From the NCBI GenBank assembly GCA_003255065.1, contig QAOA01002296.1:280654-344653 (forward strand): DNA of 64,000 bases, in the 5' to 3' direction. Of this stretch, positions 1 through 12,000 are shown one piece after another. The notes beneath the pieces are model-generated. The model searched no databases and was not told the DNA's origin. It was given only the letters and a program-made list of their open reading frames with translations. A program made the translations under genes and the position numbers. How positions within the stretch are numbered: position 1 is the stretch's first letter; the number at the start of each line of letters is the position of its first letter. Source of the stretch: Cercis canadensis (taxonomy: Eukaryota; Streptophyta; Magnoliopsida; Fabales; Fabaceae).

Positions 1-36
<36 letters not shown>
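1..36. repeat. (TA)n microsatellite
   Basis: An uninterrupted run of TA dinucleotides at the window edge. Its true length is unknown because the window starts inside it. Confidence 0.95.
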
Positions 37-37
<1 letters not shown>

Positions 38-243
38 TTCTCCATAATCCAATTTTCTTGTTCAATTAATAAATGAATCAGAATTAATTTTGTCACAAAA
101 AATCAGATTAAATAATTAAAAACAGAAACAGATGATGGACTTGGAAAGAAAGTGAGCGACAGTGAGAAAGAACAGAGGACAAATACGCAAAGAGGGAAGC
201 TACAATGGAGGGGAGAAAGAGAGCAACAGTGAGAAAGAACAAA

Positions 244-1700
244 CACTACAAGAAAATACACAATTTCTGGCAGAAATTTCTCATGGAATGAAATTCCATG
301 AGAAATTCTCCCAAAATTCTCACTAAATTCTTGCGGATTAGCATTTAATAGGAATTTCTCAAGGGAATTTTTTTTTGCTAGAAAATTGAATTTTTGATGG
401 AATTTTCTCATGGGAAAATTTTCTATGAGAAAATTGAATTTGCATGAAATTTTCTCACGGAAAAGTTTTCCATGAGAAATTCCATGAAAAATGTAGATTT
501 TTCCATGAGAATTCTGTAAGAAATGGAAAGCCCTATTTCACTAAAGTTGAAATTTGGGTTTTAAAATTTCTCACGGCTCGTTATCCATGAGAAAGTCCGT
601 GAAAAATTTGTAATGTTATAATCCATTTGAGCCCTATTTCCTCTTCTCATTTCACCACATTTTTCATCCTTTTTCACAATTCTCTCTTTCCCTCCCCCTC
701 CAAGCTTTGCTTTGCGGCGGTTCCCTCCCATTTCCGGCAGCGTTGCAAGCTTCTCCAATGTTACAAAGCATGGAGCTAATCCTTCCTTCTTGAGGTAAGT
801 ATTTGAATACCCAAATTCTCCTTTTCATTTTGATTTGGGTTATTTTGTTTTGATTGTTTTGTTTTAATTAATTGCTGGATTTAGGTTATAATGATATGTA
901 GAAGTAGTTAAATTACATAATTATGAATTGGAGGCATGATTAGTTGTTTAGGTTAGGGTTTATGTTGAATATGAAATTGGGATGCCCAAATTGATAATGT
1001 GTGGATTTTATTTTGTTAAATTTGTTTAGGGGTTTTGTTGTATGGGTGGTTTGAGGTTGTTTTATGACTTTTTGATATTTTTTTGATGGATTTTGAAATT
1101 TATGTATTCTTAAAGGTAATTATGTCCAAATTTAAGAATATGAAATAGGGATGATGTAAAAATAATTTAGTTGAATTTCTTTAGGGCTTTTAATGTATGA
1201 TATGATTAGTTTAGTTTAGTTTTAGTTTATTTTATTTGTGATTTTTTGGATAGATATTTGTGATTTTTCTTTATGTATGAGTTTTTTAGATGGATATGCT
1301 CCTTTTGTAGTTACTGAAGCTGCTCTTATAATTCTCAGAAAGGAAATGATTCTAATATTTTCCTTGCAACATATTTATATGGTTTATAGAGCAAATTCAA
1401 GCTTTCAAATTCTTGTTACTGTGCTTAGTGACTATGGAAAAGTGAAGAAGTGGCCAAAATTATTAGTTATCATTGTTTTAGACTTTGAGTGACTATGTGT
1501 TGTTCCTGAAATGTTTCAAATAGTGATGTTCGATCTAAGGCATTTCAAGCTATTAAATGTTTGTTGAATGATAAGTTAGTTTTATATCGCTTATCTTGTA
1601 TTTATCTACCTTGTTAATTGTTTGTTCTAGGGTATTTTAGGTTTGATTATTATGAATTAATGTTTCTTTTATAGGTTTTCACTTTAGAAGTCTTTGGAAG
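244..1700 (+). mobile_element. CACTA (En/Spm-type) transposon, 5' end
   Basis: CACTACAAGAAAA at 244-256 is the typical terminal inverted repeat of plant CACTA elements. From about 270 to 600 the sequence is crowded with direct and inverted copies of a TTTCTCATGGAA-like motif, the arrangement expected of subterminal transposase-binding repeats. From about 640 to 795 a C/T-rich leader ends in a good splice donor (GAGGTAAGT), as in the 5' untranslated exon of CACTA transposase genes. No transposase reading frame follows; sequence related to an LTR takes over near 1700. No matching right end was found, so the element is probably truncated. The right boundary is approximate. Confidence 0.7.
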
Positions 1701-1729
1701 TCATTTTAGTATTTTTTAGTATCAAAAAG

Positions 1730-2896
1730 AGAAAATTTTGGCAAATTTTGGATGGAGGTAACAGCTTAGGCGCTGCAACCCCCAGTCTGAGCACCACAAC
1801 CTCCATAATTCAGCAAAAGTCAAGATCAAGCAGCAGCTTGGGATTTGTAGCCTCTAGTTTGGGTACAGCAGCCCCCGTCCTCAATTAAAAAGCACTATTT
1901 AGGCAGAAACTCCAAGACCGCAGTGCCCAAACCCAAGGTTGCAGCTTCCTATGGTCAACTCGAGATTTGACTTCCAAACTTCCTATCTTTATTAAAATTC
2001 CTATTTTATTTTAATTCCTTTTTGTTTTAACTTTCTAGGACCTATAAATAGGACTTTTAGAGACTAAATTAGGGTTTCACACATTTTTACACAAGAGGCA
2101 AGAAGAAAAGGGAGATCAAGCCTGAAGATTGAGATTTCATCATTGATTTTCAGAGTCTAAGAGTTTCTTTCACCCTTTTCTCTTGCACTTTGTGTAATCA
2201 TGTTTTCTTTCATAGTTATGAACTAAATTCTTTTCTAAGGCTATAATGTAGTCTAGCTAGGAAGATTTATGATTTTCTATTTCTTTAATTCAAGAACTCC
2301 TTTATTAATTGTCTTGTTCTTTTTAATTCTTCATGTTTCTAATTGTTTGATCACCAATTAGTTGATTAGATAATTACAATGAGACTGAGATGTAATTTGT
2401 AATTAAAGACCATAGGAATTAAGAACAAATGTTGTATGTAGGATAAAGATATACCTTTATGACATGTGTAGTCAATTAAAGAGAACTAAATAATTAAGTG
2501 AATTTCTAGGTTATTTGCAATTCACATAGGAATATAGTGGATTCATAACTTAGAGATATTTTTTGTTTGACATTAGGAAAGACTAATAAATAATTTAGGG
2601 TTCTTGGCTAGCAATTAAAAAGATTGTTCTTGGTTAATTAATGAATTAGGAATAGCAAATCGGAAGAGTCATGGTGAAATCAAAAGCCCTGGATATTTCT
2701 CAACCATCTTTTTACCTGATTTAATATTATTGCCTTTAAATTATTGTTTGATTTTCAATCTTGATTTGTCTAGATAAAATTAGAATTCATCCAATTTTGG
2801 TACTTATTAGCCATAATCTCCGTGGGACGATACTCTACTCTCATTTTATTACTTGAAAATAATAACGTACACTTACGTTAGAGTTTTACACAATAT
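1730..2896 (+). repeat. LTR-like repeat, older copy
   Basis: From about 2040 to 2890 this is clearly related to the LTR at 33504-34774. Shared blocks include the TATA-like 'cctataaataggac', the stretch around 'gatcaccaattagttgatta', and an end resembling 'aataacgtacacttacgtta'. The part before 2040 is C/G-rich and more divergent but carries the same kind of 'ggcgctg' and 'gcaccacaac' words. The left boundary is uncertain, and target-site duplications were not found here. Confidence 0.55.
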
Positions 2897-2967
2897 TGAA
2901 TTATTAAATATTTGTTCCTCTGCCTAATTTTTATTCATGCTTGACAAGTGTTCGATAATATTTCGGT

Positions 2968-3072
2968 ACCAAGTCTATCAGGAATGTTGGAGACTATGAA
3001 GTCATCAACAAGGCAATTGAGAAACTGAGAAAAAGGCACCAAGAGCATATTTCAGCTATGGTCAAGGCAATT
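2968..3072 (+). pseudogene. glutamine synthetase exon fragment
   Basis: About 30 codons starting at 2968 read [20 protein letters not shown] and then a segment ending in RHQEHISA. This matches the conserved plant glutamine synthetase region following the substrate-binding NYSTK segment (family pattern roughly 'TKSMRNDGGYEVIKKAIEKL ... RHKEHI.AYG.GN'). Just after HISA one base is missing: the next bases would encode YGQGN in the neighbouring frame. Nothing upstream or downstream continues the gene, so this is an isolated, frameshifted exon scrap. It stops about 12 bases before the left breakpoint of the segmental duplication, which suggests that it was joined here by a rearrangement. Identification rests on remembered family motifs. 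Confidence 0.7.
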
Positions 3073-4731
3073 CTGCCAACTCTACTCAATCTTTTCTCTC
3101 ACCCACCTTGATTCTCTAGAGATCGAGGAAATGTTGTATCTGTGAAGGGCTACATGCACTGAGACCTCCTCTATCTAATCCAGACTACGTGTGTGGTTGA
3201 GCTTAACTCCTCCAAAATCTAACCAATTTGCTCACTCTGCAGCAGGATCTTCATCTGATTTGCAACCTTTAGCCGGCCACATAAAGTTCGTTGCAATTCA
3301 AGCAGATAAATGAGATGCACAAGATGTATATGGAAATTTTGGGTAAAGCAAAACAAGAACGTGCAGATGAGGAATTAACCTATTATCTCTCCCACTTATA
3401 AAGTCAATAAGCAGGCAATACAAGGAAAAGCTAACAAAAGCGGCTTGGCAGAAAAAATCCACAGTAAGGGTTATAGCTCTATTAATGCCATTTTCTAACA
3501 ATTTCACCTTGCAATTGATTCTGGTGTCCAAAAAACCTGGCAACCCTTGCTGTCTTTTTTCTTTTTCCTGTCTTCATCCATCAATATCTGCTAATCTTCA
3601 CTCTATTTTATAAAGTGAGATATAATTTGTCCCCAGAACTTTAGAACGATGATAAAATAAAACTACTTAAATTTATCAGCTGTGCACTTCATTTCCATTT
3701 CTAGTACTAGAAATACTAGATACTGCTTCTTAAGAAAATTATTTTTCTTGCTAAACTTAGACGTAATTTTCTTTAGATACCATCCTATTTTTAGAAAGCA
3801 TCTTTAAGTACTATATATGATCAGGGGCAGAACATTACTGGCATAACAAAAATAATTTTCTTTTTTGAGAAGCATGCTATAAACTAAAACAAAATTAAGC
3901 CAAATTTTAACATAATATATTTTATAAGTACTAAAATGTTGTCAATTTTACTAGCATATTATACAAAAACTTTGACAATGAAGTTCACTCCAACAGGATA
4001 ATTTGTAGAAAGATTGTAAATTTCTCAAGCAAGAACTTATTTTCATTAAATCTTAGATGTTATCATATGTGCACAGTAAACAAGTGAGGTAATTTTTAAT
4101 GCGTAAGTAGCATCACTCGAGTTTCTTCATATTTCTTCATATTGGATAAATCTTCTCTTAGGTAACAATTTGGTGGGAAAAGGGAGCTAACACTAATATT
4201 TTGAGGGGGGCTAAGTACAATGATGTGCTAAAGGATCATTTTTAGCCTTGGGATTGCCACGGCACCCCCAGCCCATAACATATATAGGTCTGCTCCTGAC
4301 TGTGATGAATCATACATCAAACCGTCATATGCAAGCAGTTGCTAGGCTTTTGCTGTTAATAAATATATATAAATATCATAACTGATCACCTCATTTGTGG
4401 TAAGCCAAATTTATTAGAAGTTTAATATTGATATGGCAATACTTTAGAAAATATACAAATGTGAAAATAGTTTTATAAGCTGATATATTTTGGGGCAATA
4501 ATGCGCTAAAACAAACAGCAAGGCTCATGTGGGATGCAATTAAATGTCATTCATGATTAGTAGTAGTATGACTTCTTTTGTATGCGTTTCTTTTATTTAG
4601 TCAAGCTGTATATTTATTAACAATTAATGAGAGGCCTAATTTATTAAAAGAGATACAATGCAGAAGAGCAAATTAATTTCAAAAGAATTGAAATTCAAGT
4701 CATCTTTAATTCCTAAGTCCCAACCCTTCAC

Positions 4732-4740
4732 CATAAATAC
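4732..4740 (+). promoter_or_regulatory. TATA box of zinc-finger gene copy A
   Basis: CATAAATAC lies about 80 bases before the ATG at 4817, a normal plant spacing. It decides the start: the longer frame that opens at 4658 would begin upstream of the TATA box. Confidence 0.55.
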
Positions 4741-4816
4741 GTGTTTCACTTGGCTTTCTTCCCCACTCAGCCTCACTCTTCTAGCCTTGTGTTTATCATC
4801 ATCTCTTATCTCAAAA

Positions 4817-5377
4817 ATGTCGCGCAATGTGTACCGTAGCAACAGAATGAACGCAAGCAATTCTCGCCCTGTTAGGGCCTCGCCTTTCAGGTGCGAATTG
4901 TGTGCTCGAGTGTTTCCCTCAGAGCAGGCCTTGCTGAACCATCGAAATGCCACCGAGGCCAGAAGAATTCCTACCAGAACACAGTCTGAGAGTCAGAGAA
5001 ACCGATCGAATGTCCAACCACTTGTGCCTGCGCCACACAATAATGGTCCATCGAACCCTTCTGAACCAGGACTTGCACCCGTTGCTGCGGCTAGCTGCCC
5101 AGTGGGTAATGGAACACCCATTAGGGTTGATTCTTCCAGATACCGTCCCTATCAAAGATCCAGGGCCCTTGCCCTAGTACCTGAAGGAGAAGCTGTAGCA
5201 GGGACTAGAAACTTGCTGGGAGTTTTTAGGGCAAACAACCCTGACTCTGTTGGCAATGGTTCTCCTGAAGGACCAATCACTGATCCCAATGTTCAAGCTC
5301 CGAGGGAGGATGACAATGGGGATGAAGCCGATACGGAGAATGAAAGGGATGAATTTAACTTGGAGTTGAGGTTATAA
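4817..5377 (+). CDS. Single C2H2-finger protein with C-terminal EAR motif, copy A
   Basis: An intronless frame of 186 codons. Residues 24-44 form half of a plant-type C2H2 finger: C26 and C29 spaced CX2C, then FPSEQAL and H42, resembling the plant QALGGH class. The expected second histidine four residues later is a threonine, so zinc binding may be weakened. The middle is rich in proline, serine, asparagine and arginine. The acidic tail (EDDNGDEADTENERDE) ends in LELRL at the very C-terminus, which fits an LxLxL EAR repression motif. Proteins of this layout are usually small nuclear transcriptional repressors; that role is inferred. Start chosen at 4817 because the TATA box lies between it and the longer in-frame ATG at 4658. 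A near-identical paralogue is at 43746-44306, and a decayed one at 13284-13762. Confidence 0.65.
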   Translation: MSRNVYRSNRMNASNSRPVRASPFRCELCARVFPSEQALLNHRNATEARRIPTRTQSESQRNRSNVQPLVPAPHNNGPSNPSEPGLAPVAAASCPVGNGTPIRVDSSRYRPYQRSRALALVPEGEAVAGTRNLLGVFRANNPDSVGNGSPEGPITDPNVQAPREDDNGDEADTENERDEFNLELRL

Positions 5378-5659
5378 GGTTTAAAGTCTGAAGTTCTGCT
5401 ATGGTCTGCTGGGAATCTTTTTTGACAGAACTGTAGTCTTTCCTGAATTTTATGGTTGACTTGTGTTCTCTATTTTTAATAATGTTATTAAATATAATAA
5501 GACTATGTTTTTTTGCCCATGAGTCAATTTTTATCAGTGTTTATTCTTCTTATGGTCAATTGATAGGAAGAGAAATTTATTAGCTAAATAACAACCCATT
5601 ACTCTTCCCAAGTTCACAACACACAGGTTTACTCCCATATCGCAAATCCCCAATAAAAT

Positions 5660-6935
5660 TCAAAATGATATACTCATTCTCTGAACACCTCATTATATTG
5701 CGTTTAAAGTTTAAACCAAAGAAAAATGACTATGCTGAAGTGGAGAAGGCCTTTTTGGAACCGAAAAGATAGTTTGTATTCCCCAACATAATATATCTTA
5801 TTTGTATATTAGTTCTTAGTAATATGTCTCGGTTCAAATTAACCTCTTATTGTCATGTACTAAAAAAGAAAGACATAGAGAAGAATAAAAAAATATATAT
5901 TGTCTAGATATATCTATTTTTGCTTTTACTCTCTATAGTAAGATTAATAAATCATATTGGTTAGAACACATCCCCACAACTTTCTATGCTAAAATAGTTA
6001 AAGGACTATCTCATTACCCACACATGTTTTAATACTTCGACACACACACAAATACATGTACATATAAACTCAAAAATTTATATGAGCATACACAATATAA
6101 ATGTTCGAAGGATCTCCCAAAAAAATAGTTGAGGTCCTAGGTTAGAATTCACATTCTCATATTTCCCCAACTAAAAAATTTAACTTTATTTATCTATAGG
6201 GAAAAAAAAAAAACCTCAAAATTCGTACTATAACATTTGGTGAAGTTTGACATGCTAAATTGGCTATGATTAGCAGTTTATTCCTTGATGTATATATATA
6301 GGGAACAAGCTTGGCTGAGTTGTATTCAAAAAAAATTGAGAATTTCTATCCGAAACTTTGTCAAAACATTTGACAAAAAATTGAAAACATAAATTTTAGG
6401 ATTGACAACAAACTTAAGATATGCAAAGCACCTATCTTTCATACTATTATTCATTATAACATGCAATTTCCAAATTGTATGTTGTGGGTTATGACGAATC
6501 CCTAACCGCATGCAAACTACGTACCCAAACAGTAGTTAACCGTTTAAATTGTTCGTTAGGATATGACAAATTGATACCTACAATTTCTTAACTGCTTATC
6601 GAACATTACAAATTTAGTATATCTATCTATTATTAGATGTACAACAAATTAATAAAATTATGAAAGAACCTCACCATTCCTGAGACATCCAATAGAATAG
6701 GAATGATATATATTATTCATTACAACATACGACAAGATCAATTATTATAGTATTTACACTACTTACTTTTTAAACATACGCAACATATTAGATCAATCTA
6801 TCGGTACATATTACAAATACGATAAATACATTATGAAACCCTAATCTATCTACATTTATTCCTCATATCTCTGAGGCACAAATAAATTATCAACACTGGC
6901 CAATGACTTATGGGTCTAGCGGCACCTCCTCTAGT
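5660..6935. repeat. Tandem repeat downstream of copy A, unit 1
   Basis: This block, from 'caaaatgatatactcattct' to about 'cttatgggtctag', is repeated at 7024-8141 with scattered small indels and substitutions. It contains no convincing gene. The short reading frames in it are not conserved between units. Confidence 0.8.
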
Positions 6936-7023
6936 CATAAGAATTAAAGGGTTTGATAACATGGGTTATATTCTCACCATGTACTTCCTCTTGTTATTCC
7001 CTAGCACGTTGCACTTAGAGATG

Positions 7024-8141
7024 TCAAAATGATATGCTCATTCTCTGAATACCTCATTATGTTGCATTTAAAGTTTAAACCAAGGAAAAATGACTATGCT
7101 CAATTTTTACTTTTACTCTCTATAGTAAGATTTATAAATCATATTGGTTAGAACAAATCCCCAAAACTTTCTATGCTAAAATAGCTACAGGACTATCTCA
7201 TTACCCACACATGTTTTAATATTTCGACACACACAAATACATGTACATAAACTCAAAAGTTTATATGACCATACACAATATAAATGGTCCAAGGATCTCC
7301 CAAAAAAATAGTTGAGGTCCTAGGTTAGAATTCACATTCCTCTAGCTTTATTTATCTATAGAAAAAAAAACCTCAAAAGTTTGTACTGTAACATTTGGTG
7401 AAGTTTGACATGCTAAATTGGCTATGATTAGTAGTTTATTCCTTGATGTATATATATAGGGAACAAGCTTGGGTGAGTTGTATTCAACAAATTTTGAGAA
7501 TTTCTATCTGAAACTTAGTCAAAACATTTGACATAAAATTGAAAACATAAATTTTATGATTATTTATGTGATATTCATCCGTTGCAAAGAAGTTCTAGGG
7601 TTTTATTTTCATAAATTTTAGGATTGACAACAAACTTAAGATATGCAAAGCACCTATCTTTCATACTATTATTCATTATAACATGCAATTTCCAAATTGT
7701 TCGTTGTAGGATATGACAAATTCCTAACCGCATGAAACTACGTACCCAAACATTTAACCGTTTAAATTGTTCGTTAGGATATGACAAATCCACAACTACA
7801 ATTTCTTAACTGCTTATCGAACATTACAATTTAGTATATCTATCTATCATTACATATACGACAAATTAATAAATTATGAAAGAATCTAGCTAGCATTCCT
7901 GAGACATCCAATAGAATTGCAATGATATATATTATTCCTTGCAACATACGACAAGATCAATGATTATAGTATCTACACTACTTACTTTTTAAACACACAC
8001 GATAGATTACATCAATCTATCGGTACATATTACAAATACGACAAATACATTACGAGACCCTAATCTATCAACATTTATTCCTCATATCTCTATAAGGCAC
8101 AAATGAATTATGAAATGCCGGCCAATGACTTATGGGTCTAG
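7024..8141. repeat. Tandem repeat downstream of copy A, unit 2
   Basis: Second copy of 5660-6935. It lacks about 180 bases around the equivalent of 5760-5930 and carries a short internal duplication of the 'cataaattttaggatt' region, which it shares with copy C (45330-45410). The junction with unit 1 falls in a hAT terminal repeat. Confidence 0.8.
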
Positions 8142-8576
8142 TTTTGAGTGGGAACTTTTCTCACAACCCGATATTGATATTCATTTGCTATATCCATCAC
8201 TCACATTCCCTCAACTTTGTTTATGTAGCTATTGATCAAAAAACATGTTCTATGACTGACTATTTTATGTACCATGAACGACACAATATTTTATACAAAC
8301 AGAATGTCAACAATATTTTATACATAATAACACATGATTCAATGAAGGTATCAGTCTCAATTTAGTTCCAGCAGTCTAAATTGACCTTTGAGATACCAAA
8401 GGACCGTGCTATTTAGCTTTGAATTACTCTACTGAAATATCCCATCCTTCAATAAAGCTTTTGAAGAAGAAGAAAAAAAGGGAGTGAATATAATAAAGAA
8501 AAAATATGGGTTAGAAGCCGGGGAGAACTTATATACAAAACTATCGATTCATGTTGGAAGTCATGGAAACGTTAAT
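8142..8576. other. Intergenic stretch without recognisable gene
   Basis: AT-rich sequence between the duplicated region and the Csl promoter. A 77-codon frame here shows no recognisable motif or gene structure. Confidence 0.6.
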
Positions 8577-8715
8577 GAATTAGGATCTTCATGACAAAAA
8601 AATAAATAGAATTAGGATCCTCATGGCAAAAGAATAAATAGAATTATGATCCTTATGGCCAAAAACTAAATAGAATTAGGATTCTCATGGCCAAAAAATA
8701 AATAAAACTAGGATC
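8577..8715. repeat. Minisatellite, about 37-bp unit, four copies
   Basis: Four imperfect tandem copies of a unit built from 'aatagaattaggatcctcat' followed by 'ggccaaaaaataa'. It lies about 300 bases upstream of the Csl start, within what would be its promoter. Confidence 0.85.
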
Positions 8716-8945
8716 CTAGCACATGCATACATTCCACTCAAAACTATTTATTAATGTTGGAAATCAAGTAAACGTGACTGACATGGCCAAAAAACCAAAA
8801 ACAAAAACAAAAATGCACAATGAAACGTGAATGAACTCAGTCAAGGATCCTTACCAACTACTTCTTGTAAGCTTACCTAATCTAGGAGGCATTTCTCGTT
8901 TCTGACCTGGACTTAAAGCATTAAACACCTTCCCAACATCTCTGC

Positions 8946-8953
8946 TATAAATA
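8946..8953 (+). promoter_or_regulatory. TATA box of the Csl gene
   Basis: TATAAATA, 66 bases before the ATG at 9012. The core promoter is therefore still recognisable although the gene is broken. Confidence 0.6.
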
Positions 8954-9011
8954 AAGCATCAAACATCTTGGCTACTACAGAACTAGCGGTTTCTGTTACT
9001 TGGTCAATACA

Positions 9012-12000
9012 ATGGCCAACCAGAACCCTCTACCTCTCTATGTAAAATTTAAGGTGAAGCAAAATTTCCATAGGGTAATGGATATGGTGATTTTACTCCT
9101 CCTCCTCCTCTTGCTTCTTGGTTACCGTGTTATCTCTTCAAGCAATAACTACACTTTCACTTGTTTCGTCGCCTTCCTGTGTGAAACATGGTTCACCATT
9201 ACTTGGATTCTCCCCATCGGCACCAAATGGACTCCTGCAGCATCCAAAACTTACCCAGAACGTCTCTCTCAATGGTATCTTGATAGCTCTTTAGTTACTG
9301 CAATTCACGCTTTTTCCATTACAAGCTTCTTCTTCTTCTTGTTGGTTGCTCATTGATAGGTTTATGCATGAGTTTTTCTGAATAGGGTATCTGAATCTGA
9401 GCTTCCTCCGGTGGATTTATTTGTCACAACGGCAGATCTTGAACTTGAACCACCCATTATCACAGTGAACACTGTGATCTCTCTGTTGGCCCTTGATTAC
9501 CCAGCTCACAAGCTAGCTTGCTATGTTTCCGATGATGGGTGTTCCCCTCTTACGTTTTATGCTCTGGTAGAAGCCTTAAAGTTTGCTAAATTTGGGTACT
9601 TCTGTAAGAAGTATAATGTGCAAGTCAGAGCTCCCTTTAGATGCTTCTCTGATAAGGCCACTGTCAACAGTGAAGACTCATCAACAGAATTCAAGCAAGA
9701 ATGGTTACAGATGAAGGTAAGGAGAGTTTTTCTGCAATAATTTAAATCCATTTAATTCGAGTTCCCAATAGCCTACCAATGCGATAGAGATAAGATTAGC
9801 TAGTTAGAGTGCTGATTTTGTGCCTTGTGTTGTGTGAGCAGGATGAGTATGAGAAGTTTAGTCGAAAAATTGAACATGCGACTCCAAAATCAGTTTCTTG
9901 TGAGCTTGGAGAAGATTTTGCGGTTTTCTCTAATACAGAGAGGACAAATCATCCAACAATAATCAAAGTACAATTCAATTACTATTTTGAAATTTCATGC
10001 ATATTTTATCTAGAAAAATTCATATATGAGCTCAAAATATATATTTTTTTAAAAAAGACCACCTTTCTTACAGTATGTATTTGTAGGTTATATGGGAGAA
10101 CAAGAAAGGTGATTCAGATGGGTTGCCACATTTAATTTACATATCTAGGGAGAAGCGGCCAAAGCATGCACATTATTACAAAGCTGGTGCCATGAACGTG
10201 TTGGTGAGATTATTACATTCTTTCTTAATTCTCTTGCATTTTCGTTGACAAATAATATTAATATTCTCTAACACCTTTGCTTTTACCATTCGACTTTCCC
10301 ATTTGTAATTGTAAAATTACGCACATACAAGAGTATCCGGGTTAATGACCAATGCACGATTTATGTTGAACGTAGACTGTGACATGTTTGTGAACAATCC
10401 AAAGATTGTTATACACTCCCTGTGCAATTTGCTAGATTCTAAGGGCAAAATGGAAGTTGCATATGTTTAATGTCCCCAGAAATTCTTTGATGGATTAAAT
10501 GATGATCCCTTTGGAAATCAGATGGGGGTTTTGTTTACGGTATGTCAAGCTATAATAAACCCGCAGATAAAAAAAAAAATCAATCTGTTAAATACTAGTG
10601 AAGTTTATTGAGCTTACTTAGGAACTTTCCAAACTCACTTCTTTTTGGTCTAATGCTGTACTTGTGGAGGGGGATGTCAGGAATCCAAGGGCCTCTTTAT
10701 GGGGGAACAAACTGCTTTTACAGAAGAAAAGTTATTTACGGTCTTTCTCCTGATGACATGAAACATGGTACTTAAGATTCACAATGTTTTTATGATTGTA
10801 AAGTATTCCCAAGTACAGGTTTAGTGGCAGTAGTTTCAATCATATACAACTAAGAAACGTTGTGTTTGTATAATAACTTTTGCAGGAAAACTATCAGATA
10901 AGGAATTAGTAAAAAAATTCGGAAGTTCAATGGAACTTGTTGAAACTGCTTCTCAAGCTTTGGAGGAGAAGACATATTACCCTAATAATAACGCTTCCAA
11001 GTCTCTTGAGGCAGCAAGCCAAGTAGCTGGTTGTGGATATGAATCAGGCACTGCCTGGGGTAAACAGGTCTGCAACAGAAACTTATCTGGTATATATATA
11101 GATCATTATCATTTGAAAAGCCACAAATTGGTTTCTTTTTTATTGCCTTACAATATTCCTGTCAAGGACAAATCCATAATCCATATATGCACAAGTATGT
11201 GCAAATATATGTTGGGCCAAATACGTGTATCTTTCTTTCATAAAAAGGAATTTAATTTTTTTTTTCTTGCATTGGAAATTTTAGGTGGGTTGGATATATG
11301 GTTCAACAGTAGAGGATCTTCTCACAGGGATGACAATCCATAGAAAAGGTTGGAAATCAGAACTGATGACACCAGATCCAATTGCCTTTACGGGCTGTGC
11401 ACCTACAGATTTCCCAGCTTCAATGACCCAACAAAAGAGATGGGCTACAGGGATGCTTGAAATCTTTTTGAGCATACATTCTCCAATTCTGTGCACCCTC
11501 TTTGGCAAGCTCCAATTCAGGCAGTGCCTAGCCTATATGGTGTCATGCTCTGGGGCTTTCGCCCTGTCCCAGAAATATTTTATGCTCTTCTACCTGCTTA
11601 TTGCATCATTACCAACTCCAATTTTTTGCCCAAGGTGAGAATATTCATTTTTACTTTTATATATTCTTTTTTGGTGAATGGATAAACACAGCTGTTTTGA
11701 CAGCTTCAATTTTGTAAATGAATTTCCAGGATATTGGTTTGTGGGTTCCCGCTACCTTTTTTGTGATTTACAACATATGCACTTTGATAGAGTATTATAT
11801 AACTGGGCTGTCAACCAGAGCATGGTAGAACAACCGGAGAATGACAAGAATAACAACCATGAATGCGTGGCTTTTTGGATTTTTGAATGTCATGGTTAAG
11901 CTTTTGGGGATATCTGATACAGTATTTGAAGTAAAACAGAAAGAGCAACCAAATGTTGGTGATGGTGCTAATGAACATGATGCAGATGCTGGTAGATTCA

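Larger units (their letters stand above)
3085..7019 (+). repeat. Segmental duplication, copy A
   Basis: This segment aligns nearly end to end with 41568-47293. Shared landmarks are the 'ctcaatcttttctctcaccc' start, the 'ttagccggccacataaag' block, the zinc-finger gene, and the downstream 'gtttaaattgttcgttagg' blocks. The right limit is the start of a hAT element, present as only about 16 bases here but complete in copy C. Copy A lacks about 170 bases present in copy C near 43090-43260, and lacks the Mutator-like insertion. The stretch 3550-4700 within it shows no supported gene. Confidence 0.85.

Noticed and set aside
3298..3543. Minus-strand frame (VDFFCQAAFVSFSLYCLLIDF) shared by copies A, B and C (also 15069-15383, 41711-42052)
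   Set aside because: It is shared because the DNA is duplicated. The ends differ through indels, no family is recognisable and no promoter is seen; conservation beyond the segment identity is not shown.
4658..4816. Longer N-terminus for the zinc-finger protein
   Set aside because: The upstream ATG lies before the TATA box, so it would not be in the mRNA.
4919..5177. Overlapping frames on both strands within the zinc-finger genes
   Set aside because: Shadows of the sense frame; they lack promoter and family similarity.
9557..9751. Minus-strand frame inside Csl exon 2
   Set aside because: Antisense shadow of a conserved coding exon.
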